Shown here one piece after another: positions 41,852-50,513 of a DNA stretch of 64,000 bases (positions within the stretch are counted from its first letter, which is position 1; each line of letters opens with the position of its first letter). The DNA is taken from NCBI GenBank assembly GCA_964606085.1, contig CAZSFD010000004.1, forward strand, positions 49,784 to 113,783. Direction: 5' to 3'. The stretch comes from CAIQJJ01 sp964606085. Its GTDB lineage: Bacteria; Chloroflexota; Anaerolineae; Anaerolineales; UBA4823. The notes beneath the pieces are model-generated. The model did not search any database and had not been told where the DNA came from. It was given only the letters and a program-made list of their open reading frames with translations. Position numbers and translations under genes: made by a program.

Positions 41852-43084
41852 TCAAACCAGCCCGCCCTCCACTTCCGCGATGACCTGGGCGGCCAAGGTT
41901 TGCAAAGTTTCCCCGTCTTTTTGTGCGTTGGTGGCTTTCCAATAATAATCGAGCAGTTCGAGGGCGCTCAGGCTGCCAGCCAGTTTATCTTCGGGCAGGC
42001 GGGCGCGGGCTTCGGTTTGCGGGCGTTTGACCAGGTGGAACTCGAAGGCGGTTGCGGCGTGTTGGCGCAGGGCGGCCTCGTCAATCAGGTCGTGCCAGCC
42101 GCGGGGGTATTCGATCACCAGGCGGACGATGGCGTCTTTCAGTGATTCGGGGGCAGGCAGGGCGGTCAGCAGTTGGGCGGTGACGTTTTCGGTAACCTCG
42201 AGGCGTTTGTAGCAATCAAAAAACGGGCGCACCCCGGTCAGTTTGCGCCAGGAGACTTCCGTTTTGCCGCGCTGCACATCGGCGACGATGAAAAAGCGGT
42301 CTTCGGCGGCTTCGCCAAAATCTACCCGTTCGATAGAGCCGGGGTAGATGGCGGGCGGGTGGGCGCCTTCGTTCAGGTTTTGCGGCTTGTGAATGTGGCC
42401 GAGGGCGACGTAATCGAGGCGGGGGTCTTTGACCAGGCTGGCGGGCAACACCATATCACCGCCGAGCATGACGGTGCGCTCGAAGCCAAAGAGCGCTCCC
42501 TGCACCGAGGCGTGGGCGGTCAATAAGGTAGGCAGCGCGGGGTCGGCTTCATCCAGCCAGGTTTGCACCAGTTCGGTCAGGCGCGTTTCGATTTGCTCGA
42601 AGACCTTTTCGGGTTCGATGGCGCTCAGGTTGAGGGCGGCCATCAGCCCGGAACGGTTGATCCACGGCAGGGCGATAACTTGCAGCGGCAGCCCTTCGAG
42701 ATCATCGGGGGCGAGGAAACACGGCTTATCGAGTACGCGCACGTGCGGCACTTGCAGCGTGGCGAACTCCTCGATGGCGTGGGCACGCCCGATGGCCGGG
42801 GAGAGATCGTGGTTGCCTACCAGCAGCAGGGTGGGGATGCCCGCCTGCGAGAGGCGCATGATGCGCCGCCCCCACTCGCGCTGAAAGGTGGGGGCGGGTG
42901 AGCGGTCGCGGTAGGCATCGCCAGCGAAAATCACCAGGTCTACCTGTTCGCCGATGGCCGTATCCACAATCGCATCCAATGACTTCAAAAAATCCATGAC
43001 CCGCAGCGGCAGGCCGGTCTGCGGGTCATGGCGGCCATAATTGGCCATGTCAATATGCGCGTCGGCAAAGTGGATGATTTTCAT
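41852..43084 (-). CDS. SbcD/Mre11-like metallophosphatase nuclease
   Basis: This 410-residue protein starts at ATG 43084 (MKIIHFADAHIDM). The five phosphoesterase motifs are visible: FADAHID, VIFAGDAYRDR, LLLVGNHD, LLTAHASVQG and VALGHIHKPQ. These define the Mre11/SbcD nuclease fold used in DNA end processing. The C-terminal region (about 300-410) is less conserved. No SbcC/Rad50-like gene is next to it, so its partner must be elsewhere. It overlaps the preceding gene by 4 bp (ATGA). Confidence 0.88.
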   Translation of the reverse strand: MKIIHFADAHIDMANYGRHDPQTGLPLRVMDFLKSLDAIVDTAIGEQVDLVIFAGDAYRDRSPAPTFQREWGRRIMRLSQAGIPTLLLVGNHDLSPAIGRAHAIEEFATLQVPHVRVLDKPCFLAPDDLEGLPLQVIALPWINRSGLMAALNLSAIEPEKVFEQIETRLTELVQTWLDEADPALPTLLTAHASVQGALFGFERTVMLGGDMVLPASLVKDPRLDYVALGHIHKPQNLNEGAHPPAIYPGSIERVDFGEAAEDRFFIVADVQRGKTEVSWRKLTGVRPFFDCYKRLEVTENVTAQLLTALPAPESLKDAIVRLVIEYPRGWHDLIDEAALRQHAATAFEFHLVKRPQTEARARLPEDKLAGSLSALELLDYYWKATNAQKDGETLQTLAAQVIAEVEGGLV

Positions 43085-43641
43085 CCCTGGTATCGTTTGC
43101 GCAGTTCCTCCAGGCTCATTTTGCCATCCCAAACGGCCTGAATTTCTTCTCGCTTATATTTGTACATTTCGTCATCGGTGAAGCCCATCATTTTCAAGTC
43201 GCGGATGTCGAAACCGACATCGAAACTGGCGGCGGCCACGCTGCCGGGCTTGAATGGGTTTTTGTCCTTTTCATCGGTGGCGGGCGGCTCATCGAAGACC
43301 GGCTTGCTGCTGATCATCGTCTGGGCGGCGTAGGGTTCGACGGGTGGCTCAGGCGGCGCAGGGGGAACGACTGGTTCGTAGGCGGCGGTGGGTTCATAGC
43401 CCGCTGGAGATGCTTCTTCGGGCATTTCCGGTTCAGCCGAACCGAAAGAACCTGGGCCAGTGGGGATGAAACTATCAGCGGGGGCAGATGGCGCGGCGGG
43501 CGGCTGAAGATCGGGGCTTTCCGATTTGCGCCGCCGCACGACCACGACGATCACCGCCACGATGGCGGCAATCACCACCAGGCAGCACAGGCATGAAAAG
43601 CAGGTGATAAGGATGGATAGGATGGGGGGTGAATTTTCCAT
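43081..43641 (-). CDS. Single-pass membrane protein with Pro/Ala-rich linker, unknown
   Basis: This 186-residue protein starts at ATG 43641 behind AGGAGG. A strongly hydrophobic helix with four cysteines (FSCLCC) lies at about 8-35 and is followed by RRRK, a Pro/Ala/Glu linker (about 42-115) and a small conserved C-terminal part (DLKMMGFTDDEMYKYKREEIQAVWDGKMS). The end resembles short helical motifs of unknown role. It is translationally coupled to the SbcD-like gene, which is not an expected partner. Confidence 0.65.
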   Translation of the reverse strand: MENSPPILSILITCFSCLCCLVVIAAIVAVIVVVVRRRKSESPDLQPPAAPSAPADSFIPTGPGSFGSAEPEMPEEASPAGYEPTAAYEPVVPPAPPEPPVEPYAAQTMISSKPVFDEPPATDEKDKNPFKPGSVAAASFDVGFDIRDLKMMGFTDDEMYKYKREEIQAVWDGKMSLEELRKRYQG

Positions 43642-43672
43642 AGAGAGCCTCCTGATGAAATCGAAATGGGGT

Positions 43673-45028
43673 TTACGGGCTGACGCCCAGTTGTTCGAGC
43701 ATGTAACGCCCCGGCCCGAAGTTGGGGTTGAGGCGCACAGTTTCGCGAAAATCGGCCATGGCGTCATCCACCTGACCGAGGGCATATTTTGCCATGCCGC
43801 GCCAATACAGGCTTTCTTCGAGAACGGGTTCGGAGATGGTGTTGTACAGCGTGTTGTCTGCCAGGTTGATCACATCCTGGTAGCGGCCAGAATAGTGGTA
43901 GGCCCAGTAGGGGCCGGTTTGATACCACAGGATGCGGTAGGGGCGTTGGGCGTCTTTGCCGCCCAGGTTGGCGTAAAGCTCAAAGGCTTTGTCGTAGGCG
44001 CTGGCGGCTTCGGCGTAAAGCTGCAACTGCACCAGCGCTGTACCTTTGTTGAACCAGGCGAAGAATTGCTGAATGCCGGTCAGGGATAGTGTTTCGGCCT
44101 CGGCCATCGTGAGGGCGTACTGGCTGGCCCAGGAGGTATCCACATAGGGGCCCAGGATGGCGTTGACTTCTATTTCGCGGTCAGGCGGGTAAACCAGCAG
44201 CCACAGGTAATTGAAAGAGCGCCAGCCTTCCAGGTATTCATCATAACCGACGAGCATATCTTTGCCGGGCTTGAGGTAGGTATCTTGCACGGTGAATTGG
44301 CGGGCGCTGTCGTCGTAACCGGTGGTGAACAGGTAATGGCCCATCCAGGCCACCTTGCCGGTGTAATCGGCCTCGAAGTAGCCCTTTTCGACGATGGCCG
44401 GAAAACCAGCGGCAATCAGGCGGCGGATCAGGTCGAGATCGCCGCCATAACGCACCATGGCCTTGAAGGCCGTGCGCTCGTTGACGAAGTCGGCCATTTC
44501 GTAGGGCATCACGTTTTTATCGAGCTTGCCTTGCTGGATGAAGTCGAGGTTGGGGTCTTGCACGCCAGGCTTGACGACGCGCGCCACGTCATCGCGGTTG
44601 CCAGGCCAACCCCAAAAGTTGAGCGACATGGTCAGGTTGGCCGGGCCGCAATAGTTCCAGCGCCCGTGTTGATCCACATAGGTCACGCCGGTGAGGATCA
44701 TTTTTGGGGCAAGGTGGGTGGGCGAGGGGGTGAGCGTGGAGGTTGGCTGTGGGGTGTACGTGGGCAGTTCGGGGGCCAGGGTTGAGGTGGGTGTGGATGG
44801 AAGTGGCGTGACCGTGGGCGTGGCGGTTGGCCGTGCGGTGGGCGAAAGCGCCGCCGTCGCAACTGGGACGAAGATGGCTTCATCGGGCGGGTTGAGCGCA
44901 TATTGAATTTGGGAGCGTGCCTGCTCGAGGCGCGGGGCGAGACGGTCGTGAATGGGGGGAAGAAAGTAGCTGAGAGGGGCCAACAAAAAAATCAGCAAAA
45001 TGGCGATGACAGCAGCTCGTTTGGTCAT
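43673..45028 (-). CDS. Exported C39-like cysteine peptidase with TPR tail
   Basis: This 451-residue protein has an N-terminal membrane anchor (about 5-25), a Thr/Pro-rich stalk (about 62-105) and a C39-like domain with Cys in WNYCGPANLTMSLNFWGW, His in GHYLFTTGYDD and Asp in VQDTYLKPG. The C-terminal third (about 315-445) has TPR-like helices (YWRGMAKYALGQVDDAMADFRETVRLNP). It should act at the cell surface. Peptidase activity is likely from the intact Cys/His/Asp set; targets are unknown. It starts 14 bp past the gdhA stop. Confidence 0.82.
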   Translation of the reverse strand: MTKRAAVIAILLIFLLAPLSYFLPPIHDRLAPRLEQARSQIQYALNPPDEAIFVPVATAALSPTARPTATPTVTPLPSTPTSTLAPELPTYTPQPTSTLTPSPTHLAPKMILTGVTYVDQHGRWNYCGPANLTMSLNFWGWPGNRDDVARVVKPGVQDPNLDFIQQGKLDKNVMPYEMADFVNERTAFKAMVRYGGDLDLIRRLIAAGFPAIVEKGYFEADYTGKVAWMGHYLFTTGYDDSARQFTVQDTYLKPGKDMLVGYDEYLEGWRSFNYLWLLVYPPDREIEVNAILGPYVDTSWASQYALTMAEAETLSLTGIQQFFAWFNKGTALVQLQLYAEAASAYDKAFELYANLGGKDAQRPYRILWYQTGPYWAYHYSGRYQDVINLADNTLYNTISEPVLEESLYWRGMAKYALGQVDDAMADFRETVRLNPNFGPGRYMLEQLGVSP

Positions 45029-45042
45029 GGCGGGATTATATA

Positions 45043-46329
45043 TTAAATCCAACCGCGCGTCTCCATCGCCTTCACCACACGGTCAATGGCCACCATGTAG
45101 GCGGCGTCGCGCATGTAAACGCCTTCACGTTTGGCCATCTCCAGCACGCTCTGGAAGGCCAGGGTGATCTTGGTGTCGAGGCGTTGCAGCACGTCGTCTT
45201 TCGTCCAGTAATAGTTCATATCGTTCTGCACGCTCTCGAAGTAGGAAACCGTCACGCCGCCGGCGTTGCACAAAAAATCGGGAATGGTGAAGATGCCGCG
45301 GGCTTTCAGCGCTTCGTCGGCTTCGGGGGTGGTGGGACCGTTAGCGCCTTCGGCGATAATGCGCACCCGCTCGCTGATGCGTTGGACGCTTTCGGCATTG
45401 ATTTGCGCTTCGAGGGCAGCAGGGATGAGGACATCCACATCTTTGCTGATCCAGGCATCGCCATCTTCGATGATGTAACCGGCGGCGGTGGCTTTGTTTT
45501 TGTTGACCGTGCCATATTGATCGGTGATGGATTGCAGGAAACGCGGCTGCACGCCAACGGGATGCGAGAAGGTGTAGGCGGTGCGGTCGTCGCGATCCCA
45601 ACAGGAAACACACGCCACCTTGCCGCCCAGCATTTCGGTGAAACCAATGGCGGCATACTGCGCCACGTTGCCGAAGCCCTGCAAGGCGGCCACAGACTGG
45701 CTGGCGTCCAGTCCCAGGTGCTTCATCGCCTCACGCACGGTGAAGATAGCCCCATAGCCGGTGGCCTCCGTGCGTCCTTCCGAGCCGCCGCCGCCCAACG
45801 GCTTGCCGGTGATCACGCCAGGGGTATATTCGCCCACGCGCCGCGAGTATTCGTCCATCATCCAGCCCATCATCTGTGGGGTGGTGCCCACATCGGGAGC
45901 GGGGACATCTTGCCGAGGGCCGATATTGCGCCAGATTTGGTCCACCCAACCGCGGCACAGGCGTTCTTTCTCGTGCAGGGTAAGCGTGGCGGGGTCAATC
46001 GGCACACCGCCCTTGCCGCCGCCGAGGGGGATGTTGGCAATGGAGGTTTTCCAGGTCATCCACATCGCCAGGGCGCGCACGGTATCGAGGGTTTCGGCAG
46101 GGTGAAAGCGCACGCCACCCTTCGACGGGCCGCGCGCATCTGAATGCTGCACGCGATAGCCAGTGAACAGGCGGATGGCGCCATCATCCATGCGGATGGG
46201 AATGCGAAAGGTGAACTCACGCGCCGGCCAGCGCAACACTTCGGCTACTTGCGGGTCGAGGTTGAGCATTTCAGCCACGTGATCAAACTGAGTTTGCGCC
46301 ATCTGGAAAGCGTTGACGGATTCAGCCAT
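45043..46329 (-). CDS. gdhA: Glutamate dehydrogenase
   Basis: This 428-residue enzyme interconverts glutamate and 2-oxoglutarate plus ammonia. Landmarks are GGVRFHP, GGGKGGVPIDP with the catalytic lysine, PAPDVGTTPQMMGWMMDEYS, the Rossmann motif ALQGFGNVAQYAA and EGANGPTTPEAD. SD AAAGGAGA precedes the ATG. A hairpin with a T-run lies in the leader about 40 bp upstream of the start and may be the terminator of the preceding gene or an attenuator. With glnA at 32 kb it covers the main ammonia-assimilation steps. Confidence 0.95.
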   Translation of the reverse strand: MAESVNAFQMAQTQFDHVAEMLNLDPQVAEVLRWPAREFTFRIPIRMDDGAIRLFTGYRVQHSDARGPSKGGVRFHPAETLDTVRALAMWMTWKTSIANIPLGGGKGGVPIDPATLTLHEKERLCRGWVDQIWRNIGPRQDVPAPDVGTTPQMMGWMMDEYSRRVGEYTPGVITGKPLGGGGSEGRTEATGYGAIFTVREAMKHLGLDASQSVAALQGFGNVAQYAAIGFTEMLGGKVACVSCWDRDDRTAYTFSHPVGVQPRFLQSITDQYGTVNKNKATAAGYIIEDGDAWISKDVDVLIPAALEAQINAESVQRISERVRIIAEGANGPTTPEADEALKARGIFTIPDFLCNAGGVTVSYFESVQNDMNYYWTKDDVLQRLDTKITLAFQSVLEMAKREGVYMRDAAYMVAIDRVVKAMETRGWI

Positions 46330-46369
46330 TCTGGTCTCCTTTTGTTAAAGTGGTAAGCGGTTGAGCGTT

Positions 46370-46406
46370 AAAAAATATGAGCGGACTACCGGTCTGGTGT
46401 CCGCTC
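46370..46406 (-). terminator. Hairpin with T-run upstream of gdhA: terminator or attenuator
   Basis: GAGCGGAC (46379-46386) pairs with GTCCGCTC (46399-46406). On the minus strand it is followed by ATATTTTTT. It lies between a solute-binding-like gene and gdhA on the same strand, close to the gdhA start, so either reading is possible. A second small palindrome (AGGGACATTTGTCCCT, 46518-46533) abuts the stop of the upstream gene. Confidence 0.6.
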
Positions 46407-46534
46407 AAAAAGTGAGTTATGGCGAGGTGTGCTGCTCATGGTGGGTATCCTTGCTGTTGTGAGTGAGGGCTGCACGCCAGCAAGTTAACCTTAGCAAATG
46501 TCGGACAATGCGTCAAGGGACATTTGTCCCTCCT

Positions 46535-47689
46535 TCAGGCTAAAATCGTCCGTTCCAATTTGGTTTTGATCCCTTTCATGCGGGTTTCAAGTTCGCCAGC
46601 CAGATTGAGATCGGGGTTATGGAGCAGGTCGGTCATCAACTGCGTGAAAACCGAGTTCAGGCGGTTTTCTACGCCCGCCCAACGAAAGATGTTCTTGAAA
46701 GCACGGCCCTTTTTGATGCTCTCGGCAACCACCTGGAAAACGCGATCGGTGGTAAAGGGGGGTGAATTGAGCAGATCGAGATGCGGAGGAATCAGGCGGT
46801 GTTTCTCGAACAGTTCTTGCGATGTCTCGTGACTGGTCAGAAAACGGATGAGATCGAGTGCTTGCGTTTCATAAATGCTGTGACGCCACATAGACAGGTA
46901 CATGGCCCCGACACTCGCTTGCCCCGGGACAGATGCCGCACCCAGGGCCTCGGCCCAATCGGGTGGGCGGCTCAAAAAATCGCGATAAAACCAATCCCCG
47001 TTATACATAATTGGAACTTCACCCGCAACAAACCGGTTGTTCAATTGCCCATCCCATTCCTGAGTAACATAAGGCGGCAGCAGGCCGATGACTTCAAAGT
47101 AAGCAGCTAACCCCTGCTGGGCTTCTGGCTCTGTCAGCATAATTTTGCGGCCATCCACCGAACGGTACGCGCCGCCATACCACCACAACCAGGGGGCAAT
47201 GTATTGCAGGACGTAATTGCTCGTGGTAACCAACCAGGGGTAAGTGTAACCAAAAGCCTTGAGTTTCAACAACGTTTCTTTGAACTGCTCCGGGCTGGCA
47301 AATGCCACGGCTTCATCAATCCCTGCTTTCTCGAAGATGTCGCGCCGATAGTAGAACAGGCGCGTATCCATGTGCCAGGGGATGCCGATGACATTGCCTT
47401 CATACAGACAATTTTCCCAGGGAATATCAAGAAAACTGCCCTGGCTGCGAATGGAACGCATTTCGGCGGGTGTAAAGGGGCGTAACACTTGCATACCGCT
47501 CAAGCTGCCCAGCCAGGTCATCCCTACTTCAGAGACATCGGGGCCCTCCAGGTGCAGGGCAAACTGCAACAGATCGGGCCAGGCGTTTTCCATCGTCATG
47601 GCCCGCTCGCGCACCTGCGTGTGCAGGCGGCTTTTGACAGAAGAGAGGTTGAAGTTATAACGGAAGTGAGAAAATTCGATTTCAGGCAT
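46535..47689 (-). CDS. ABC-type solute-binding-like protein lacking a signal peptide
   Basis: This 384-residue protein has the fold pattern of sugar-binding proteins of ABC transporters (WLGSLSGMQVLRPFTPAEM, GIPWHMDTRLFYYRRDIF, GAMYLSMWRHS, and a C-terminal KTKLERTIL). It starts MPEIEFSHF with no hydrophobic leader and no lipobox, so it should stay in the cytoplasm unless the real start is elsewhere. No permease or ATPase gene is adjacent. It is a paralogue of the protein cut by the left edge. A cytoplasmic sugar-sensing role is possible. Confidence 0.78.
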   Translation of the reverse strand: MPEIEFSHFRYNFNLSSVKSRLHTQVRERAMTMENAWPDLLQFALHLEGPDVSEVGMTWLGSLSGMQVLRPFTPAEMRSIRSQGSFLDIPWENCLYEGNVIGIPWHMDTRLFYYRRDIFEKAGIDEAVAFASPEQFKETLLKLKAFGYTYPWLVTTSNYVLQYIAPWLWWYGGAYRSVDGRKIMLTEPEAQQGLAAYFEVIGLLPPYVTQEWDGQLNNRFVAGEVPIMYNGDWFYRDFLSRPPDWAEALGAASVPGQASVGAMYLSMWRHSIYETQALDLIRFLTSHETSQELFEKHRLIPPHLDLLNSPPFTTDRVFQVVAESIKKGRAFKNIFRWAGVENRLNSVFTQLMTDLLHNPDLNLAGELETRMKGIKTKLERTILA

Positions 47690-47868
47690 TTGGTTGTGCA
47701 AATGTAATCAAAAAGTTAACGATACGATAATTTATTATACTGCCACCCGATAAGAATACCGACACATCCCCCCTTACAAAATGTTTGGGTGTGTATCTCC
47801 TTTCCATGGGATGCTGATGCTTTTTCGCAGAAGGGATGCTCTATCTGCACGAGTTCACGGATTAGGCC

Positions 47869-48285
47869 CTACCCAGGTTGATATGGGGTCACCTGGCCGT
47901 TTTGATCGGCCTGCCAGACGGTCAGTTCGGGCATGGGGAAGTGGCGCGGGTTGGTGGTGACCAGTTCCAATTCATAGTGCAGGGCCGTAGCGGCGATGAT
48001 GGCGTCGCCATCGCCCAGTTGCATGCCACGGCTGCGCCAGGTGCGCAGCAATTCGGCCGCGATGTCAGCGATCTCTGCATCCATAGGAATGCAGATCAGC
48101 GCATTGAGCAACGCAAGAGTGTCTTTTGTCTCGCGTGCTTTCATACCGCGCAGCACTTCTAATCGCGTGAACACCGAAAGCGACACTTCCCCTTGCTGAA
48201 CGAGTTGCTGCAGCAACGCGTTATAACCAGTGTTCCGGCGCAGATGGCGAATCAAGATGCCCGTATCCAGCAGCCACTCGCTCAT
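47869..48285 (-). CDS. vapC: PIN-domain toxin of a VapBC pair
   Basis: This 138-residue protein has a PIN fold with the acidic residues of the metal site: Asp in LLDTGILIRHL, Glu in TRLEVLRG, Asp in GDGDAIIAATAL and the last position near TTNPRHF. VapC toxins cut RNA, often tRNA. It overlaps the antitoxin gene by 4 bp (ATGA), the usual coupling. Confidence 0.88.
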   Translation of the reverse strand: MSEWLLDTGILIRHLRRNTGYNALLQQLVQQGEVSLSVFTRLEVLRGMKARETKDTLALLNALICIPMDAEIADIAAELLRTWRSRGMQLGDGDAIIAATALHYELELVTTNPRHFPMPELTVWQADQNGQVTPYQPG

Positions 48286-48614
48286 TGCCGCTCGCTATCG
48301 CCCCATTCAGCAGACCAGTCGCGCGTGCCCATGCGACGGTTTTCATCAATCCAATTGTTGATGTCTTCGAAGGTGGCCAATTCAGGGTGGTCTTCGTCGC
48401 GCCAGGCCCCATACGATTGTTCCAGGGCAGCAGCCATGCGAGCGCGGCGCAGTGCCTTGGTTAGGGCGTCAATCACAAATTGTGTACGTTCACGGTTCGG
48501 CACCAGGCGGCGCAAATCATCCACCAAATCTTTGGGGAGATAGATGTTGAGCCGCTCTTTGTCGGATGCATAATAGGCAGCGGCCAGTTCACTGACTTTT
48601 GGTGTCTTTTTCAT
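48282..48614 (-). CDS. vapB: Antitoxin paired with the PIN toxin
   Basis: This 110-residue protein starts at ATG 48614. Its middle part (ERLNIYLPKDLVDDLRRLVP, then TQFVIDALTKALRR) looks like a ribbon-helix-helix DNA-binding domain, and the C-terminal part (WRDEDHPELATFEDINNWIDENRR) would wrap the toxin. It should neutralise the toxin and repress the operon. The name is by position and fold, not by close family match. Confidence 0.75.
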   Translation of the reverse strand: MKKTPKVSELAAAYYASDKERLNIYLPKDLVDDLRRLVPNRERTQFVIDALTKALRRARMAAALEQSYGAWRDEDHPELATFEDINNWIDENRRMGTRDWSAEWGDSERQ

Positions 48615-48719
48615 AGCACTATTCCTTTGCGCGGTTTCTATGTCACCATCGTAACACTCAAAAATCCATTTGTCAACGCGCAAATCGGCCAGGCAGATGT
48701 GGTACTGGTTTTCTTTGCC

Positions 48720-48789
48720 TTGCGATCCAACAAATCGCCTGCGCCTTGGCGACTTTGCGTTAAATTTTTGGTTGCGGCTGGAGGCCGCA
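48720..48789. repeat. Possible interspersed repeat upstream of vapB
   Basis: The stretch with CGCCTTGGCGACTTTGCG and TTAAATTTTTGG resembles a word common in intergenic regions of many bacterial genomes. Only one copy was seen in this window, so it is weakly supported. Confidence 0.3.
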
Positions 48790-49284
48790 TTATGCAAAGG
48801 TAACGCGTAACGCACCCTGGTCGTCGTAGGCATAGCGGGCAAAAAAGGGCGCATCGCCGGGCCGGTGCGCCAGGATGCGCGGCAGCAGCGCCGGCAGGTC
48901 TTCGACCAGCGGCAAGGTATCCCAGGCAGATTGGTCTATCCACTCTAACGGGCCTTCGGCTGATGGGGCTAATTCGCCGGATAGCATTTCCCCCGTAAAA
49001 ACGAAGATGCCAATGCCGTGCGGCAAGACATCTATGGTGATAACCCCACACAAGCGTAGATCGGCTTGCAGGCCGGTCTCCTCGTGCAATTCGCGCTGGG
49101 CAGCCGACAACACATCCTCGCCGCGTTCGATGTGGCCGCCCACGCCATTGTAACGGTTGGCCCACAGGCGTTTGGTAGGTGCGCCCTTTAACAGCAACAC
49201 CCTCTCCCCACGGGTCACGAAAATGAGCGTGCGGGGGATGAGGGTGTTGCGAGGGGTGTTTGCGCCCTGGTCGGAGGCGGGCAT
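48790..49284 (-). CDS. Nudix hydrolase
   Basis: This 164-residue protein contains a complete Nudix box, GGHIERGEDVLSAAQRELHEETGL in sequence order (G-x5-E-x7-RE-x2-EE-x-G), at about 50-72. The preceding RVLLLKGAPTKRLWANRYNGVG is typical of MutT/dNTP-type members. It probably cleaves an oxidised or surplus nucleoside diphosphate derivative; the exact substrate cannot be read. It lies 47 bp downstream of the aldolase gene. Confidence 0.9.
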   Translation of the reverse strand: MPASDQGANTPRNTLIPRTLIFVTRGERVLLLKGAPTKRLWANRYNGVGGHIERGEDVLSAAQRELHEETGLQADLRLCGVITIDVLPHGIGIFVFTGEMLSGELAPSAEGPLEWIDQSAWDTLPLVEDLPALLPRILAHRPGDAPFFARYAYDDQGALRVTFA

Positions 49285-49331
49285 GGCTGGAAAGGGATCA
49301 GGAAGTCGGCATCCTGCTCCGGATCACAAAC

Positions 49332-50282
49332 CTATTTCGCCAGCATGGCGCGCACAACATCCAACTGGTTGGCGCTGCCGAGTTTCTCGTTCTTGTGTGC
49401 GATGAACTTGGCATATTCGGTCATAAAGATTTTGCCGACGGGGCGCAGGTCGAAGTTTTCGGGGTGTTCGAGGAAGTGTTCGCGGTGGACGCGCGTCCAA
49501 ACCAGGCGGCCATCGGTATCAATGTTGATCTTGGTCACGCCCAGCACAGACGCACGGGCGAACTGATTTTCATCCACGCCTTTGGCGCCCTTCAGGTTAC
49601 CGCCAGCTTTGTTGATGCGCTCGACTTCTTCCTGGGGAACCGAGCTGGAGCCGTGCATGACCAGCGGGAAACCGGGCAGGCGCTTTTGAATCTCTTCGAG
49701 GACATCGAAGTGCAAACCCTGGCTGCCGCTGAATTTGAACGCGCCGTGGCTGGTGCCAATGGCGCAGGCCAGCGAGTCGACGCCGGTGCGTTCGACAAAT
49801 TCTTTGGCCTGATCGGGGTCGGTCAGTTTGGCATTGGCTTCATCTACTTTGACGTGTTCTTCCACGCCGCCCAGTTGGCCCAGTTCGGCCTCGACGACGA
49901 TGCCCTTGGCGTGGGCGGCATCTACCACACGCTTGGTGATGGCGATATTGCCCTCGAAATCTTCGTGGCTGGCATCAATCATCACCGAGGAGTAGAAGCC
50001 GCTGTTGATGCAGTCGTAGCAGGTGGCTTCGTCGCCGTGGTCGAGGTGGACGGCGAAGATGGCTTCCGGGAAGACACGCTCGGCGGAGCGGATCATGCCT
50101 TCGAGCATTTCTTTGTGCGTGTAAGAGCGAGCGCCCTTGCTGATCTGGATGATGAAGGGGGCTTTGCTATCCAGGTTGCCGCGGAACAGGCCCATGCACT
50201 GCTCCAGGTTATTGATGTTGTAGGCCCCAATGGCATATTTGCCATACGCGGCTTCGAACAGTTGTTTGGTGGTTACGATCAT
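49332..50282 (-). CDS. fba: Fructose-bisphosphate aldolase, class II
   Basis: This 316-residue enzyme starts at ATG 50282 with AAGGAG upstream. Class II features include AIGAYNINNLEQ, the zinc-site block FAVHLDHGDEATC, VVEAELGQLGGVEE, AIGTSHGAFKF and VMHGSSSVP. It splits fructose-1,6-bisphosphate in glycolysis or works in reverse in gluconeogenesis. It is divergent from the nucleoside hydrolase gene. Confidence 0.93.
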   Translation of the reverse strand: MIVTTKQLFEAAYGKYAIGAYNINNLEQCMGLFRGNLDSKAPFIIQISKGARSYTHKEMLEGMIRSAERVFPEAIFAVHLDHGDEATCYDCINSGFYSSVMIDASHEDFEGNIAITKRVVDAAHAKGIVVEAELGQLGGVEEHVKVDEANAKLTDPDQAKEFVERTGVDSLACAIGTSHGAFKFSGSQGLHFDVLEEIQKRLPGFPLVMHGSSSVPQEEVERINKAGGNLKGAKGVDENQFARASVLGVTKINIDTDGRLVWTRVHREHFLEHPENFDLRPVGKIFMTEYAKFIAHKNEKLGSANQLDVVRAMLAK

Positions 50283-50513
50283 GGTAGTTGAACTCCTTGA
50301 AATAAGATGGGGTGAACAATTGCTTCCAGGGGACAATCCGCCGGGTATTATAACCCGTTCGCGGGGATGAAGTAGCGCAAGCACCAGGGTTGCATAATTT
50401 ATCATGGCAGATATCCAAAAGGATTACTCTGAGATCACACCCATCGAATACCTGGTAGAATTTTGCCCAGCCCTCCACACAACCATCCCAAATTTCTAAC
50501 CAGGAGCCAAACC

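Noticed and set aside
41852..43641. Defence or DNA-repair island around the SbcD-like nuclease
   Set aside because: Only the nuclease is present; its coupled neighbour is a membrane protein and no SbcC, helicase or restriction gene is nearby.
48615..48854. An 80-residue N-terminal extension of the VapB-like antitoxin
   Set aside because: Low-complexity basic sequence over a repeat-like gap; MKKTPKVSEL at 48614 is the natural start.
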